Below, one piece after another: positions 54,556 through 64,000 of a stretch of DNA of 64,000 nt. The translations under genes were made by a program, and so were the position numbers. Origin of the DNA: Bemisia tabaci (Eukaryota; Arthropoda; Insecta; Hemiptera; Aleyrodidae); contig NC_092798.1 of assembly GCF_918797505.1 (NCBI RefSeq), forward strand, positions 3,485,501 to 3,549,500, given 5' to 3'. How positions within the stretch are numbered: position 1 is the first letter of the stretch; the number at the start of each line of letters is the position of its first letter. The notes under the pieces were generated by a model. It was not told the DNA's origin. It saw only the letters and a program-made list of their open reading frames with translations, and did not search any database.

Positions 54556-54930
54556 AGACTACAGGATCGCCAATTGGCCAGTTGCGCTGGTAACGGAATC
54601 ATGTTTTGATAATTGATTCTTGCAGATTGGCTAAAATTAAGAAGATCTATCCAAACAGCAACTTTCTATGTTGAATATTAACAGAGATATCATCCTTTGA
54701 AAAGTCGGGTTTTTGACGTCATCCACCGCGGTAGTGCATAACATGGTATGATTGGTATGTACTACCGCGGTGGAAGACGTCATAAATGGAGTTTTTCGAG
54801 ACGCGATATCTCGGTTAATTATCAGTTTAGAAAATTGCTGTATGGACAGATCTTACTATTGTCAGTTGATCTGCAAGAATAAAACATCAAAACACGATTC
54901 TGTGACCAGCGCAACTGAACCGGTAGCGTG
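54556..54930. mobile_element. Fold-back element V with a CCACCGCGGTAGT core
   Basis: Outer arms CCAGTTGCGCTGGTAACGGA / CCAGCGCAACTG, then ATTCTTGCAGAT / ATCTGCAAGAAT. The innermost stem is GACGTCATCCACCGCGGTAG with ACTACCGCGGTGGAAGACGTC around a loop of about 28 bp. Non-coding. Confidence 0.85.
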
Positions 54931-55020
54931 TCTGCTCAGTTTTGCAGCTACGACCGAAATCGCCTTCAATTAGAAATATAGGCAACACGAGCTCCCGAGA
55001 GTTTGAATAGTGGTATCCTT

Positions 55021-55246
55021 AGTCCGATCGCATTTTGTAATCATTCATCAATTGTTTGCACGGAGAAGCTATACGCACATGATTGTGTATTTTCTAGCAT
55101 GAGCCAGAAATAGCAGTTCTTTCTGAGTCAAGCAGTGTCAAGTATTTGTTACGGCTCATTCATAAAGTCACCTAAATGAAAAGGAAAACTTAAAGGACGT
55201 AAGATGTTCCTTACGGGAGCCAGAAATAGAGGTTTCTCATTGCAAA
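55021..55246. repeat. Family G, copy 5, decayed
   Basis: GCATTTTGTAATCATTCATC on the left; GAGCCAGAAATAGAGGTTTC then TCATTGCAAAATGTAGTC on the right; GAGCCAGAAATAGCAGTTCT in the middle. Confidence 0.45.
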
Positions 55247-55777
55247 ATGTAGTCTGTTTGAAAGTCTAATTTCAACAGAAAAGACGCGCTTGGAATATGA
55301 GATTATTGTTAGGTAAAAGAAAAAAGAATACATTTTATTCACGCAAAAAAATATATTCATTTATATATTGCATTTCTTGTGTGCAACAGTCCCATAATTC
55401 GTACTTGGCATTTAAAAAATTCTGAAGCGTCAAGTGTTTTTAAACCCAACGATGTCCTCGTGAGGTTACTGTCATACGAAATTCAACAATATTTCTGACA
55501 ATTTTTTGAGACACTGTTACAATTTGTTTACAGTATTGCTGAAAATAATTAAATTACTTAGCAGTCTTTGAGTCCTGTTATTTATTCAAAAGCATTCATA
55601 AAATACTGTAGGAAACTTTGTAAAATATGAACCAAATATGTTTGTAATACTATAGTCATTTAGATGTTTAGATTTAATTTTAAATACTTTCTCGGAATCA
55701 CATCGTCATCAAAAACACGACAATCTTGATGATATTTGAAAATTATTGCTGATTTACAGCGTGAAAATGGATATAAT
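55247..55777. other. AT-rich, nothing recognised
   Basis: No ORF of note or repeat match. Confidence 0.4.
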
Positions 55778-55895
55778 GGGCATATTTAAATCAAAATTAA
55801 CTGAATTCATTCTGACATGAGCCCTGTTATGCATGTGTCCTTACGGATCTCAGGGCTCATGCCACAATGCGTTCCTTTTGATTTAAATGCGTCCT
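55778..55895. repeat. Fold-back family H, copy 7, variant arms
   Basis: GGGCATATTTAAATCAAAAT on the left, TTTTGATTTAAATGCGTCC on the right. The loop has ACATGAGCCCTGTTATGCAT and CAGGGCTCATG, as in copies 3 and 4. Confidence 0.6.
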
Positions 55896-56295
55896 CCGTC
55901 CTAGTATATTAACGAACTCGGATCCACTATTCTTGGAGGAAACAGTCTTCTTCTGTGATTCAAAAATCCCACCCTATACGGGGATGCGTGCCCATCGGTT
56001 GGATGGTGACAAGGCGAAGAAGTCATCGCTAAGAAGTCGATTGATATTCACTTTGACTCGTCAGGTATTCACTTTCCAGTGACAGGTCGAGATTCCGAGA
56101 GGAAGCCCCCGGGTTCAATTCCATGCAAATTTGTTCGGAATTCTGTGAGCGTAAGGACGCGATTTCAAATTTTACAGCTCGAGGGAGCTTCGCTCCCGCC
56201 AAACACCCGCTCCCGAATCTCGAGGGGTGAAAAATTCAGAAGAAAGGCGCTCCAGCTTTGCCGAATCGAACAAAAAAAGGATTCCTTATCACCTG
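55896..56295. other. No recognised feature
   Basis: 79-codon ORF at 56079-56318 without motif. Confidence 0.4.
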
Positions 56296-56301
56296 ACAGA
56301 A

Positions 56302-56733
56302 CTAGAGTACCTTTATAGACAGAGTATGGCCATTTCTGTTCCGGTTTTTCATTGGTCGCGTGAAAATAGGCTGACACGATGTTCTTACGGCCGTAAATAA
56401 ACAAACAAGATGGCCGTTATCAGCAAGCAAGATTGAGGTTACGCACATCTTACATCCTCCTGTGATAAAGGTGAAAGGCGATTTAACAATGTTTTCATGT
56501 GTTTTTCGTGTGTTATTCGTAGATATGCTAGTTTAAAATGTTACTGCCGTATAATTGACATTTTTGTCTTTAGCTTCTTATCGATGTTACTGTGAGCCGC
56601 CATTTTGTTTGTTTATTTACGGCCGTTAGAGCATCATGAAGCCTAAAAACTCGTTGACCAATCAAAAAGCGGAACAGTTTTCCTGTAGTAAAAAGATACG
56701 AATGGCCATACTCTGTCTATAAAGGTACTCTAG
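56302..56733. mobile_element. Fold-back family L, complete copy
   Basis: CTAGAGTACCTTTATAGACA then GAGTATGGCCATTTC; right GAATGGCCATACTCTGTCTA then TAAAGGTACTCTAG. Exact 6-bp ACAGAA at 56296-56301 and 56734-56739. Terminal bases shared with family K. Confidence 0.9.
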
Positions 56734-56739
56734 ACAGAA

Positions 56740-57417
56740 CGAGTTTCATTGGATTTTGAAATTTCGTTTTCCTGAGACTTTTTAACCATTTTGGCATGAA
56801 ATTCAAAGCCCTTCGAGGCTGTCTAGTATGGTATTCTTCACAATATAGATCTCCTTGACTCTCCATTCAACACTAGAAAAAAAGATAGGTTTTGATAACG
56901 AAATATAATGTAGGGTGATCATCAACGGACTTGGTGGTAGCATACGACAGCTTTCTAGTAGCTTTTCCATAATACCTCCGACGAATGTTTCATGGAGACT
57001 GGTTGTCTTCATCCAATAGTTTCACCGGACTGAATTTTTTCTTGTCTTCCCTTTAAATACCCCCGAAGGGCTAATCCCACGCTAAAAGTTAATGTCCCAT
57101 CCCCTTCAGTCCCTAATCAAGTCAGCTCCAGGTAACCGTTGTTTGAGACTTGTCGTCTCAAACAACCAGTCAATCCAACTATCAATCCATCAACACGGCA
57201 CATTTTATTTTTTAAATCACTTGTTCACGCGCAGAACTTGAAATTTTAAATTATTTCTATTTGAAACAACTAATGTTATTATTGAATAAACTGGAATTAT
57301 TTTTGGAGCAACTGGAATTTTCATGCAGAAATCACTTAATTGGAGCTCTTTTGGATTCAAATAGAGCATTTCCTCGGTGTTTCAAGCAATTCGTCTGTCT
57401 TCGACCTCATGTAACTT
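56740..57417. other. No recognised feature
   Basis: Includes a small TTGTTTGAGACTTGTCGTCTCAAACAA palindrome near 57140. Nothing else. Confidence 0.45.
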
Positions 57418-57842
57418 AACTAACGTAACGAACATAACTGAACGTAGCGAATGTTGCCAAATTCCCTTCGGATTGAAAGCTCCACCAGTTTCGCAAACGA
57501 TCTTTCGTAAAAATTGGAAAAAATTGCGGCGAAAATTGCACACGTACATTCTTGTAAAAAATTGAATTTTTTGGGGTAAATTTTGCAACTTTGGAATGTA
57601 GTTACGAGCTTCGTCTGAGGAACGACGAATTCATAACGAACGTAACTGCATTTAAATGTTGCCGAATTTCTCTTCGAATTGAAAGTTCCACCGATTTCGC
57701 ATATGATCTTTCGTAAAAATTGGACGAATTTTCGGCGAAAATTGTACTTGTTCATTCTTGTAAACAATCGAATTGTTTTGAGTAAATATTGCAACGTTGG
57801 AATGTAGTTACGCTCCTTCGTGCAGGGAACGACGAATTTAAA
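57418..57842. repeat. Family S, two tandem copies (3 and 4)
   Basis: AATGTTGCCAAATTCCCTTC (57448) and AATGTTGCCGAATTTCTCTT (57656) are 208 bp apart. Each unit carries TCTTTCGTAAAAATTGGA, GGCGAAAATTG and AATGTAGTTACG. Confidence 0.85.
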
Positions 57843-58566
57843 TTTTCAATCAGATCCCAGGGAAATAGTTGCCCAGCGCGGCAACAGCGCTCATCAATAA
57901 AAGATAACACCGATTCGGGCCTACATTGCTCAGTCATAAAATACATTACAAAATAAAACGGCGGAGGGTGCGCGGTTCGACGGGGAGCGGGGCCAATAAA
58001 ATCACGCTGCGACACTTCGTGAAAAGCACATTTTCGGCGCGGTAACACCGGAAACGGCCCATATCGGGGGCTCCCTTTTACGCCGCCCCCGCCCCGTAAA
58101 AGATTTTATCGGGGGAGATTTGGTCCGCTCCCCCCGACTTCAACTCCGTCCCGGGCTTCTTTTTCTCGTCTCAAAGCGGGTGGAAGTCACCCCCGCCCCC
58201 TCCCCCCCTCACCGTGGAAATGAAAGATGAGTGTCAAACGAAGCGTCGGTTGGCTGGCGAGAAATTGTTTTTGTCAACTCATTAGCGGAGGGATGAGGGG
58301 CGAGGGATGAAACGCAAATTCCTCCGAGGGGAGAAACTTGAGTCGGGTCGGAATTCGGGGCTCCCTGCCACGCTGTGTCTTCTCTTCCTCCTTTTTCTTG
58401 TTTTGGAAAAACGGGAGGGAAAAAATGGAACGAAAGGAGTGATGCTCCTCCGGGACGCTCCTGTGAGGGGTCGTTAAATGCCCTTTTAAAGGGTTTCCAT
58501 GTACGCGTCGCTTACTTGCACGTCTCCAGTAGAAATTAGACGACTTTCTGCGATAGGGAACCATTA
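57843..58566. other. GC-rich intergenic stretch
   Basis: CpG- and C-rich 57960-58260. A 123-codon minus ORF at 58274-58645 has no motif. Confidence 0.4.
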
Positions 58567-58994
58567 CCTCTGGCTCATCTATAAAATGGACTGCATTTTG
58601 CATTGAGGAACTACAATTGGACCACATTTTGCGATAAGGAACCACTATTTGTGGCTCATTTTAGAAACAACATATGAGGACTTATCTGTAACAATAGCGG
58701 ATGTGAAAAATTACCTTTTCGAGACGGATTCAAAAAACTGTTTTGGCATCGAAAAATTTTTGAGAAAATACTTGAGATGTGATCCTCGAGATCTGTACAT
58801 TATGCCAGAGCCAAACATATTAAATTTTTGTGTGAACAAAACAGTTTTTCAAGCGTGTTTCAAGAGGGTAATTTTTCACATTCACCATTGTTACATATAA
58901 AGCCTCATATATGCCATAGGTCTCCGTCTGCAGGAGGGCGCTTTTATGGAAAAGACAGAAATGGTGGTTCCTAATTGCAAATTGTAATCTAATT
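58567..58994. repeat. Fold-back family G, copy 6, long form
   Basis: Outer GCGATAAGGAACCACTATTT mirrors GGTGGTTCCTAATTGCAAAT. An inner palindrome TAACAATAGCGGATGTGAAA / TTTTTCACATTCACCATTGTTA continues it. Confidence 0.75.
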
Positions 58995-59804
58995 GAAGCG
59001 CCGCACAGGCGGCATTCTTGTGGACGATGCGAACAAAAATCGATAAAAGACACTTGAATTTAAAAAAATAATGTAGATAGTAGCACCGAGATAACGTTTT
59101 AAAAATTTACATTAAACGTTGTCTAATTTTCTCTTATTAAATATAAAACAAAGCGACATAGAACCTTGACGTTAGATGTAGATGTTGGGTTATTCCGCGG
59201 AAAGGCTAAAGGCGGTGAGAAGATAGCTTCTCTGTTGAGAAAAACAAAAAAGTTCATCGTCCAATTCTTCGATAAGATTTGGCATCGGTCAAACTTGAAG
59301 ATCTCTTTTGCAGCAGATGTAAACATTTCACATAAAAATCCTTCTCATAACCGCACGATCCTATCTATAGCCCCCAGAATCGAGAACCTTATTTTTAACG
59401 GACAAATATTTCTCACATAAATGAAAAGCGGATGGAATTCTGCTGAAGATTTTCCCGTTCGGGCTGTTTCCCCCTCAGTGCTTTTATACAAGCAGAAATA
59501 ATTTTATTTGCCGCTTTAACAGGACCAAAAGGTTGTTCTGTAAACTTCCGGGTTCGCTTTCTTCCGAGCGTGGCATTAAAATCGATTACTTAACCTCTGC
59601 ATCCATCTACCCTCTCTAGTCTATTTCCAGCACCTGTTGTATCTCTCTCTTGCCCCGTCTTTTCGTCGGGTTTCCATGAAAAATTCAACCCTTCAGATCG
59701 TGTTTTAAAGCATCCAAAGATTTCATTACGCTACTTCGTCCGCCCCTGTTCTTTGACCGAGGTTAGGCATAGCCAGCCGCGTTTCTAGCTGCTTGGGCAC
59801 CAGT
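58995..59804. other. No recognised feature
   Basis: Short opposed ORFs at 59123-59420 without motif; no repeat match. Confidence 0.4.
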
Positions 59805-59970
59805 GGTGGGCGTTAATGATCCATTATCGATAATTTCCATCCCCATTTGAATCTGTGGTAAAGAATCGATTACTGAGGTCTTCGTTGCGAACACTCTATT
59901 TATCGATCCTTTTCCATATGTTTAAATGGCACATCAATCGATGTATCGTAAAGTGCGCCACGCCGCACTG
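59805..59970. repeat. Fold-back family I, copy 7
   Basis: ATCGATAATTTCCATCCCCA, AAAGAATCGATTACTGAGGT then CTTCGTTGCGAACAC, TTATCGATCCTTTTCCATATG, GGCACATCAATCGATGTATC and GCGCCACGCC. Confidence 0.75.
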
Positions 59971-60067
59971 TTGACCACGCTCTTAATACTTCATTTAAAA
60001 CCATTGAATATATTCATTCTAGGTGGGGCAAGCTGCCTCGACTAGACGATTGTTTAACACACATTTA

Positions 60068-60335
60068 AATTGAATCAGTGAGAACGAAAACACACCAACT
60101 CGGTAACTCAAAAATGCTCAATTATCATTTGAACGGTTAATTTTTATAAAGGTCATTGGAGTTAATGCATCTGTTCCAACCTGGACCTTTGAAGTATCCT
60201 GAAGTACTTGTCTTTTGGCACCGAACATCTTTTTCTTAGACTAACTTCTTCACCGCACTGTGCAGTTTTGTGTGTATCTTAATTTTTTTCATTTTTTCGA
60301 GTTGGTGTGTTTACGTTCTCACCGATTCAATTAAG
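60068..60335. repeat. Fold-back Y
   Basis: TTGAATCAGTGAGAACGAAA then ACACACCAACTCG mirrored by CGAGTTGGTGTGTTTACGTT then CTCACCGATTCAA. Single copy. Confidence 0.7.
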
Positions 60336-60479
60336 AAAACACAGCGTTGCCAAATTGCACGAATAGGTCACAAGGCAATAGGCATAGACTGGCTAAGCTC
60401 AGATGAAATCCCTTTAAAGTCTATACCTTACACTCTCTGTTTCCTATCCTGAGGAATCGGCGAAGCTATGATGACTATT

Positions 60480-60732
60480 CTGCCGTGCTAAGGAAAAACG
60501 CCGTATGAACATTCGAGAGTTGCCAAATTTCCTTTCTTAAAATGTTTATTTTTGAGGAAATTTATGAATATTTTTCCGAGACATTTTCGAGAACTGTAGG
60601 TATAATTGCGAACAAAATTTTCTGAAAAATTGGAGGAAAAATGTTTACACATTTTCTCGAAAAATCATGATTTACCAAGGGAAATTTGGCAACGTCTACA
60701 GGTTCATAAGGCGTTTTTCCTTAGCCCGGCAG
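60480..60732. mobile_element. Fold-back family A, copy 16
   Basis: CTGCCGTGCTAAGGAAAAAC to CGTTTTTCCTTAGCCCGGCAG. Exact 4-bp TATT at 60476-60479 and 60733-60736. Confidence 0.9.
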
Positions 60733-61047
60733 TATTCGCGCACGATGGTACTGACATGAGTTCCGACTATGAAGGCGTTGCAGGTTGAATATTGAAACGT
60801 TCAGCTCTTGTGTTGAACGGTTTTCATCGATATTGCCCAATCATGGCATATTACCAGTCCCTGGAGGTCATTGGATACGCCGTACATTCAGTTTAAATAA
60901 GAGGCTCGCAAAGACGGACGGCAGCGCGGGTGATGATAAATATTCACGCATGAAGGTACTGCTTTTTGCCTAGCTTCTAGCTTAAGGCGCCATGAGTTTT
61001 CGCATTAAAATAAGGATGCACGAATGGCCGTATCTCCATCTAAAATG
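60733..61047. other. No recognised feature
   Basis: Ordinary sequence. Confidence 0.4.
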
Positions 61048-61300
61048 GATTGCACTTTGCGAAAGGAACCAAGAGCATTGCAATATTGCTAAGATTGTGC
61101 AACTTCATTTGTCTTAAAAGAAAAGCCCGATCATCCATAAACAGTTTCTGTTTCACACCCTAAAAACTGTAAATTTAAGACAATAATTACCATCTAAACT
61201 TCAAATTTTTGCATGCTTTCAGTTGCATTAATGCATAGGATAAAGTTGCACAATCTTAGCAATATTGCGATGGATTTGGTTACTTTTTGCAAAATGTGCA
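61048..61300. repeat. Fold-back family F, copy 2
   Basis: GGATTGCACTTTGCGAAAGG, AGCATTGCAATATTGCTAAG then ATTGTGCAACTTCATT; right AAGTTGCACAATCTTAGCAA then TATTGC and TTTTTGCAAAATGTGCA. Confidence 0.8.
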
Positions 61301-62342
61301 AATGATAATATTAACGCGTAGAGCATTACACCTGAGGAGCGTAATACATTGTGGAGGGGATGGTGGTGAAGCGGGCGAAGGGGGCAAAGCGGTCAGGGGG
61401 TCTGGCCCTCTGGTCTATTTAAAACACTTAGTTGTGAGGTTGTTGCATCGAATATCCCGTCTGTTTAATCGTTCTTCAGGAATAATATATGATGACTAAA
61501 CGTTCGTACAAAAGAAGTTATCCAAAGAAAGCTGCGCGTATGGCCCGAAGTTTGTTTGCGGCAATCTGTTATCAAAAGAGGAATAAAGAGACGTTATTCT
61601 CCGCGACGAAAAGAGGAAAAGCGGTCGGGGAAAGCGAAGAGGAAAGACATTTTCAACGGCAAATTTTCGGGTGCGACCTGACAACTTTTTGTGTGGCTTG
61701 GATTTTTATGAGGGATGAGAAAAAAACACTCATGCTCTTTCTACTTTCAATGATACAGATCAGGTGAATTCAGTATCTGATAGAACCAAAAAAAAACCAC
61801 GTGAGTTCTCTGCGCAATGAATTTCTTCATTTCCCAAGTCTGTGGGCACCCTTCAACAGTGCGGACACTTAAGATCCAAATGAGGAGTTAGGTGCAAAAA
61901 CGGCCAGAGTAGCAAATCACAGTTCCGCAATTCATCGATTGAATATTTAATTGTGGTACCAGTTTGTTACATTATCAGGCATTATCATTGGCTGAGGTCA
62001 AAAAAAGTTAGTCATATCCCAAAATTTAAGTTAGCACGATTGGAACACAGAACGATATTGTAGAAAGTGAGAAAAAACAGAAATAGAAAAGGTGTACTCG
62101 GGCCATTTTTGCGTAGACCGAGTGATGTGAGGCATAAATTTTGTAAATGCCTCGTACTTGGGCCATTTTTGCACAGAATCCCTTGTAACATACATAGGAT
62201 GCAAAAAGGGGTTTCTAAGAAAAAATTTATAAAAAAAATAGAACATGTATCCACATAAGAATAAAAATATGTCAAATCCGAAAAGTTGGTCTCCGTAAAT
62301 ACAGCCCGAACCCGCTCGAGCCGTTTTTGCCCCTAAATCCTC
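61301..62342. other. About 1 kb without recognised feature
   Basis: A 92-codon plus-strand ORF at 61489-61767 is Lys/Arg-rich without a known motif. A direct pair TCGGGCCATTTTTGCGTAGA / TTGGGCCATTTTTGCACAGA lies at 62099 and 62159. Confidence 0.4.
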
Positions 62343-62485
62343 AAATGGATTACATTTCGCAATAAGGAAACACTAATTTTGGTCAATTTTAGGAACAACA
62401 TAAATGCCATTGGTTTCCCTTTGCAGACATGTGCTTTTATTGGAGAGCCAGAGAGAGTGGTTCCTTATTGCAAAATGTAATCCGA
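62343..62485. repeat. Fold-back family G, copy 7
   Basis: GGATTACATTTCGCAATAAG then GAAACACTAATTTTGG; right AGAGTGGTTCCTTATTGCAA then AATGTAATCC. Confidence 0.8.
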
Positions 62486-62499
62486 ATATACTGCTGATA

Positions 62500-62759
62500 T
62501 GGATTGCATTTTGCAAAAAGGAACTAAGAGCATTCCAATGTCGCTATGATAGTGCAATTTTTTTTTACCTTGAAAATATAAACAATCTCATTTAAACAAG
62601 TTTGATTTTTAATTTCAATAATCATAAATTCAAGACAAAAATTACCTTCGTAAATTTAATTTCTTGCATGATTCCAGTAATTTCATTGCAAGGAGTGTAA
62701 GTTGCACAATCCTAGCAACATTGGAATGCTATTGGTTTTTGTTTGCGATGTGCAACCCA
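62500..62759. repeat. Fold-back family F, copy 3
   Basis: GGATTGCATTTTGCAAAAAG then GAACTAAGAGCATTCCAATG; right CATTGGAATGCTATTGGTTT then TTGTTTGCGATGTGCAACC. Confidence 0.8.
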
Positions 62760-62779
62760 TAAAAATGTCAATATGCCAT

Positions 62780-63033
62780 AGTATGCTTCCAGCCAAGGTA
62801 TCACAAGCGCCATGCGACGTTTAAAAATTTCCACCGCCATTTGATTTTTTTACTGAGAAATTTTTCAACGAAGCCGTCCGAAAATTTCACTGAATTTTCT
62901 CTGAGCTGCCGATAAGATTCAGTAAAATTTTCGAACAGGTTCAACCAACAATTTCTCTGTGAAAAAAACAAAATGGCGGTGGAAATTTGAAAACGTCGCA
63001 TGGCGCTTGTGATACTTTGGCCGGAAGGCGACG
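62780..63033. mobile_element. Fold-back family E, copy 2
   Basis: GCTTCCAGCCAAGGTATCAC then AAGCGCCATGCGACGTTTAA, mirrored by TTGAAAACGTCGCATGGCGC then TTGTGATACTTTGGCCGGAAG. Flanks CCAT and ACAT match 3 of 4. Confidence 0.85.
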
Positions 63034-63246
63034 ACATATCACTGTGTTAATTTCTTTCATAACGGTGTACTCCCGAAAATTCCAAGGATATTCAAGGACT
63101 AAAAATTCAAAAAGCAGAATGTTCAAGGATTTCCACGGAGTGGCGCGCTCTAAGTTCGTCTCGAGCGCCCTCGGCGGCGAAGTTTGTTTCACCGAGTGAC
63201 ACCGGCCAAAGTGCATAAACCCTCGGTCGCTCGTGTGAATATATTC

Positions 63247-63291
63247 CTCTTCCTCCTCCTCCTCCTCCTCCTCTTCCTCCTCCTCGCCTGA
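63247..63291 (+). repeat. TCC/TTCC microsatellite
   Basis: TCCTCTTCCTCCTCCTCCTC continuing for about 45 bp of mainly CCT triplets. Confidence 0.9.
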
Positions 63292-63679
63292 GCCGGGGCC
63301 GCGACACGACACCGTGTCTCCGTTAACAGCGTCTTTTTATTCCGTCGCGCCATTTGTCCCAGCATCCGTCAAATCGAATCTCGCCGCATCATCCGCGACG
63401 CACAATGGATCCAGTCAATAGGGGAGGTCGGCCAAAATTTGGAAACTTTAAAAGCTCTTAACTCCCATTTATACAAAACTTTGAGGTTTTAAAAGTGGTT
63501 CCACTACTTTCCCTGTGAAACTTTCTTCCAGAGGCACCCATTAAAATTTAGAATGTGACGAATTAAACAACAAAATTTGCAGATTTAGTGAAAAATTTCG
63601 TGTCCGACCTTTCCGATTGACTCGATCCATTGTGCGGCGGGGCGCATCGAGTCTTCACTCGTCGTTTCTGTTCTCTGTT
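63292..63679. other. No recognised feature
   Basis: GC-rich at first, then ordinary sequence. Confidence 0.4.
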
Positions 63680-63932
63680 CTGCCATGCTAAGGAAGAACG
63701 CCGTATGAACCCTCAGACGTTGCCAAATTTTCTTCGATAAAACACAAATTTCTTGGTAAACTTATGAATATTTTCCTTTCAAATTTTCAGAGAATTTCGT
63801 TCGTATTTTGATCCAAAGTTCCTGACGATTTCGAGGGAAAAAATTCACAATTTTTCTCAAGATTAAAAATTTTATCCAAAAAAATTTGGCAACTCTCGAA
63901 TGTTCATAGGGCGTTTCAACTTAGCACGACAG
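63680..63932. mobile_element. Fold-back family A, copy 17
   Basis: CTGCCATGCTAAGGAAGAAC to CAACTTAGCACGACAG. Exact 4-bp TGTT at 63676-63679 and 63933-63936. Confidence 0.9.
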
Positions 63933-64000
63933 TGTTACTTCCCCGCAAATCCTCCCGACTCGACTCGCACGGAGAGATAATTTATTATTCTCCGCGCAGA

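Overview
This is eukaryotic nuclear DNA, most likely from an insect. Three things point there: a decayed BEL/Pao retrotransposon, a nuclear copy of a mitochondrial ND5 fragment with insect-like residues, and very many short non-autonomous DNA elements that have lost all coding capacity. A sap-feeding hemipteran such as a whitefly is my guess from the repeat style, but nothing in the window proves it. I see no bacterial operon, rRNA, convincing tRNA or CRISPR array. I also see no intact host gene with homology I recognise. Two possible host exons are listed with low confidence: a GC-rich first exon with a consensus donor at 2805-2937, and a two-exon, lysine/glutamate-rich ORF on the minus strand at 4832-5374 in an AT-rich island.

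The window is mainly a graveyard of fold-back (palindromic) elements. I sorted them by eye into about 20 families, lettered A to Z in this annotation. Family A (about 250 bp, ends CTGCCGTGCTAAGG) has about 17 copies, and seven of them carry exact 4-bp target-site duplications. Family C (about 228 bp, ends CACTGG) has eight copies. With J and T it forms a CAC-ended group that shows 2-bp duplications. Families K and L share ends (CTAGAGTNCCTTTATA) and show 6-bp duplications. Nesting gives a relative chronology: A inside M; B inside A; C inside A and B; D and E inside C; J inside I; R and S inside A.

Layout. 0-3.5 kb: fold-backs G, H, L, M(A), N, a GC-rich patch and a pogo-like element. 3.5-6.5 kb: an A-tract and the AT-rich island. 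6.5-14 kb: A, G, H and I copies, a decayed minisatellite, the ND5 fragment (11.3 kb), and two K copies forming a 0.63-kb palindrome (13 kb). 14-32 kb: R, N, A, I, J, T, A/B, P, Q, C/D, A/C, B/C and C/E nests. 32.6-42.3 kb: a block bounded by inverted copies of W; it contains degenerate short repeats, the BEL/Pao pol remnant (34.5-38.3 kb, minus strand) and a 2.4-kb minisatellite of 36-bp units. 42-64 kb: more T, C, P, B, S, F, A, R, M, D, V, L, G, I and E copies plus local duplications.

The BEL/Pao pol has one in-frame stop, a frame-breaking deletion in the integrase core and no recognisable gag or paired LTR, so it cannot be autonomous. No transposase that could mobilise the fold-backs is encoded here, so they would depend on enzymes supplied from elsewhere. 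Family limits and copy counts are visual, and boundaries are good to about 5-20 bp unless a target-site duplication is quoted.
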